A stretch of 64,000 bases of DNA from Lepiota brunneoincarnata. Lineage: Eukaryota > Basidiomycota > Agaricomycetes > Agaricales > Agaricaceae. A program made the translations under genes and the position numbers. The notes beneath the pieces were generated by a model. It worked only from the letters and a program-made list of their open reading frames with translations, made no database searches and was not told the origin of the DNA. This document shows positions 60,213-64,000 of this stretch, piece by piece. Location: positions 2,542,001 through 2,606,000 of the forward strand of contig JAEBUN010000001.1 in the NCBI GenBank assembly GCA_023014365.1, written 5' to 3'. The number at the start of each line of letters is the position of its first letter. The stretch's first letter is position 1.

Positions 60213-61286
60213 TTAGTGGTGGTCATCGGCATCAAATACCGTGTGGTTATTATGGCCAAGGTCCATATGACCACCGGGGGCAGTAGGTACATAGGCCTCT
60301 TCAGGGAGTCCTGATTCGTCGAACCCCTCTGCGGCTTCGATGATTTCATAAAGCCTTGAAGCAACTTCAGGAGGTGGCACGCGCCCACCCAAGATGTCCC
60401 GCGCCGGTACAGGTGATCCATAGAATTCACGATTAGCATCCTTGCGTTCAATCAGCGCAGTGCCTTCCAGAGATACCCCGGCGAAGAGACCTATAATTAT
60501 ACCGAAATCAGCATCCTATGCCACAATACCAAGGGCGATGAATGATGGGAGCACAGCACGCACCCTTTGATTTGGAGTAAGAGAACATGGGAGCGGGGTG
60601 CGCAAGGGAAGCCTGAACGCTGCCGCCAGTGCCAATGGGCCCAGCGGTTGCAGCAATGTTTCCACCAATGGTGACGTTACCGCCAAGAGAGAACGCACGG
60701 ACGGCATCCTCACTATTGAGCACGATGACGAAGTCCGTTATATCAGCACCGATTTGTAGACCCCAGCCGAGACCTCCCGTTGCGATACAGGAAGGGGCTG
60801 ACCAGGAGCCATCGGGGAGGCGGGCAATGACGAGCCCGGAGCCCGCCTTGCCGGAGAAGACGAAGCCAGCCTTAAAGACTGAGAAGACTGCGAGGCCTGA
60901 TTCGCGACGAGTCAGCCGGTGGTTTCAAATTGGAATGAGGAGGATACGTTACCTCGTGCACGCTGAAGGACGGCCTTTGGGATAGAGTTAAGCGCGGAGT
61001 TGGGTCGTTCGGGGTCGGCTGTTCGTTGGGTTCATCGAACATGAGCAGATTGTCAGGGGATATGGAATCGACAGTCAATTCACTATATGACACGAGATAG
61101 CGATGTATACACACCCAAGAAACTTTCCAAGATAACTGCCGCCCGTTCCGCCTCACCAGGCAACGTGAATCCTTGCATAAACTCCCTCGATCCACTGGCG
61201 ACTTTCGATGAGCTCGTTTGCACGAACGCTGTCGCCTGTATGCCAGCCCTCTGGGCGCCCTTGCGGAACTTGTCTAGCAACGACAT
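60213..61286 (-). CDS. SYLF-domain protein (Ysc84/Lsb3-like, DUF500)
   Basis: SYLF-domain lipid- and actin-binding protein, by family linked to cortical actin patches and endocytosis. Exons: MSLLDKFRKGAQRAGIQATA with a helical lead; LNSIPKAVLQRAR, then GLAVFSVFKAGFVFSGKAGS and GLVIARLPDGSWSAPSCIAT, GGLGWGLQIGADITDFVIVL, SEDAVRAFSLGGNVTIGGNI, VQASLAHPAPMFSYSKSKG, and after an intron LFAGVSLEGTALIERKDANR with the end FDADDHH. This is a complete SYLF domain. Unlike yeast Ysc84/Lsb3 there is no SH3 domain; the C-terminus is a short His/Asp-rich tail. Stop 60213-60215. Confidence 0.9.
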
Positions 61287-61425
61287 GATCGTCAGAAGTA
61301 ATAAGTCGTTGAGTCAGGCGAGAGGGTGAGAAGGATCAGAACGTGATTCTACTATATTACATCATCAAAGTGAGTGTATTACCTCTAAGTGCTCTTTTGC
61401 CAGGATGGTCATATTACCCAACCAC

Positions 61426-63715
<2,290 letters not shown>

Positions 63716-64000
63716 TCTGGATGTTTCGGGAGATTTGAGGGGGGATTTATAATATCTATGAGACCTTCCAGACTTTAAGAAGGGCCGTCATTAAACCTGC
63801 GAAGTGGAGTTGCAGACAGACGGATTGTATAGTTTCCTAGTTAGGGATAGGTCCAGCACGTGTTCCAGTCGGACCAATGAGCTTTCCAAAGTCTTTCCAG
63901 CAGCTTCTCTTCTATCCTCTCCAAATGTCCCCTCTATTGGTTGCGGGCATCGTCCTTTATTATTTCGTTGCCGTTGTCTCGACCCTTTCCTTTGCTCAGC
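63716..64000 (-). promoter_or_regulatory. Upstream region of glucoamylase
   Basis: 285 bp to the window edge. It has CCAAT on the plus strand near 63873-63877 (GGACCAATGAG) and ATTGG near 63935-63940, i.e. CCAAT boxes in both orientations. Otherwise no coding signal. Confidence 0.35.

Overview
The window is genomic DNA of a wood- or litter-decaying agaricomycete (Basidiomycota). The signs are very dense genes split by roughly 45-60 bp GT-AG introns, AA9 polysaccharide monooxygenases with a CBM1 tail, AA3_2 (aryl-alcohol-oxidase type) GMC oxidoreductases, F-box proteins with lineage-specific tails, and a 7TM family typical of mushrooms. I found no rRNA, tRNA, CRISPR array or intact transposon by eye.

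Layout. 1-9.2 kb is a compact alternating block: DNA polymerase alpha subunit B (5' cut by the window edge), a CobW/ZNG1-type GTPase, a STYX-like pseudophosphatase, the HUT1 nucleotide-sugar transporter and a Ser/Thr kinase. 9.8-17.8 kb holds chromatin, proteolysis and RNA housekeeping genes (SSR4, RPT5, EAF6, RRP40, VPS37) with one secreted AA9-like gene inserted among them. That AA9 has arginine in place of the copper-binding N-terminal histidine. 17.9-28.7 kb is accessory: an unknown membrane protein, an F-box protein, a canonical AA9-CBM1, a coiled-coil protein with eight exact 25-residue repeats, and an F-box protein with an acidic Glu-Gly tail. 29-41.5 kb carries two related GMC oxidoreductases flanking a 7TM gene, with a gene-poor, repeat-bearing gap. 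41.5-57.8 kb is one giant gene, midasin (MDN1/REA1). 57.9-64 kb holds an ectonucleotide pyrophosphatase, a SYLF-domain (Ysc84/Lsb3-like) protein and a GH15 glucoamylase with CBM20.

How genes relate: AA9-CBM1, GMC oxidoreductases (peroxide donors) and glucoamylase together fit extracellular plant-polymer breakdown. The housekeeping genes are paired head-to-head on very short shared promoters (55-240 bp) and tail-to-tail with about 90-120 bp spacers.

Main oddities: the Arg-AA9; a pseudophosphatase that lost the P-loop arginine rather than the cysteine; two consecutive microexons (14 and 18 nt) carrying the nucleophile of the ENPP enzyme; a GC-AG intron inside the Walker A of RPT5; and many single-base insertions that break otherwise well conserved frames (about 18 placed in MDN1, others in HUT1, ENPP, GH15, the 7TM gene and the GMC genes). 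Nearly all are +1. I read these as most likely consensus errors, and they make many apparent ORF ends in this window unreliable.
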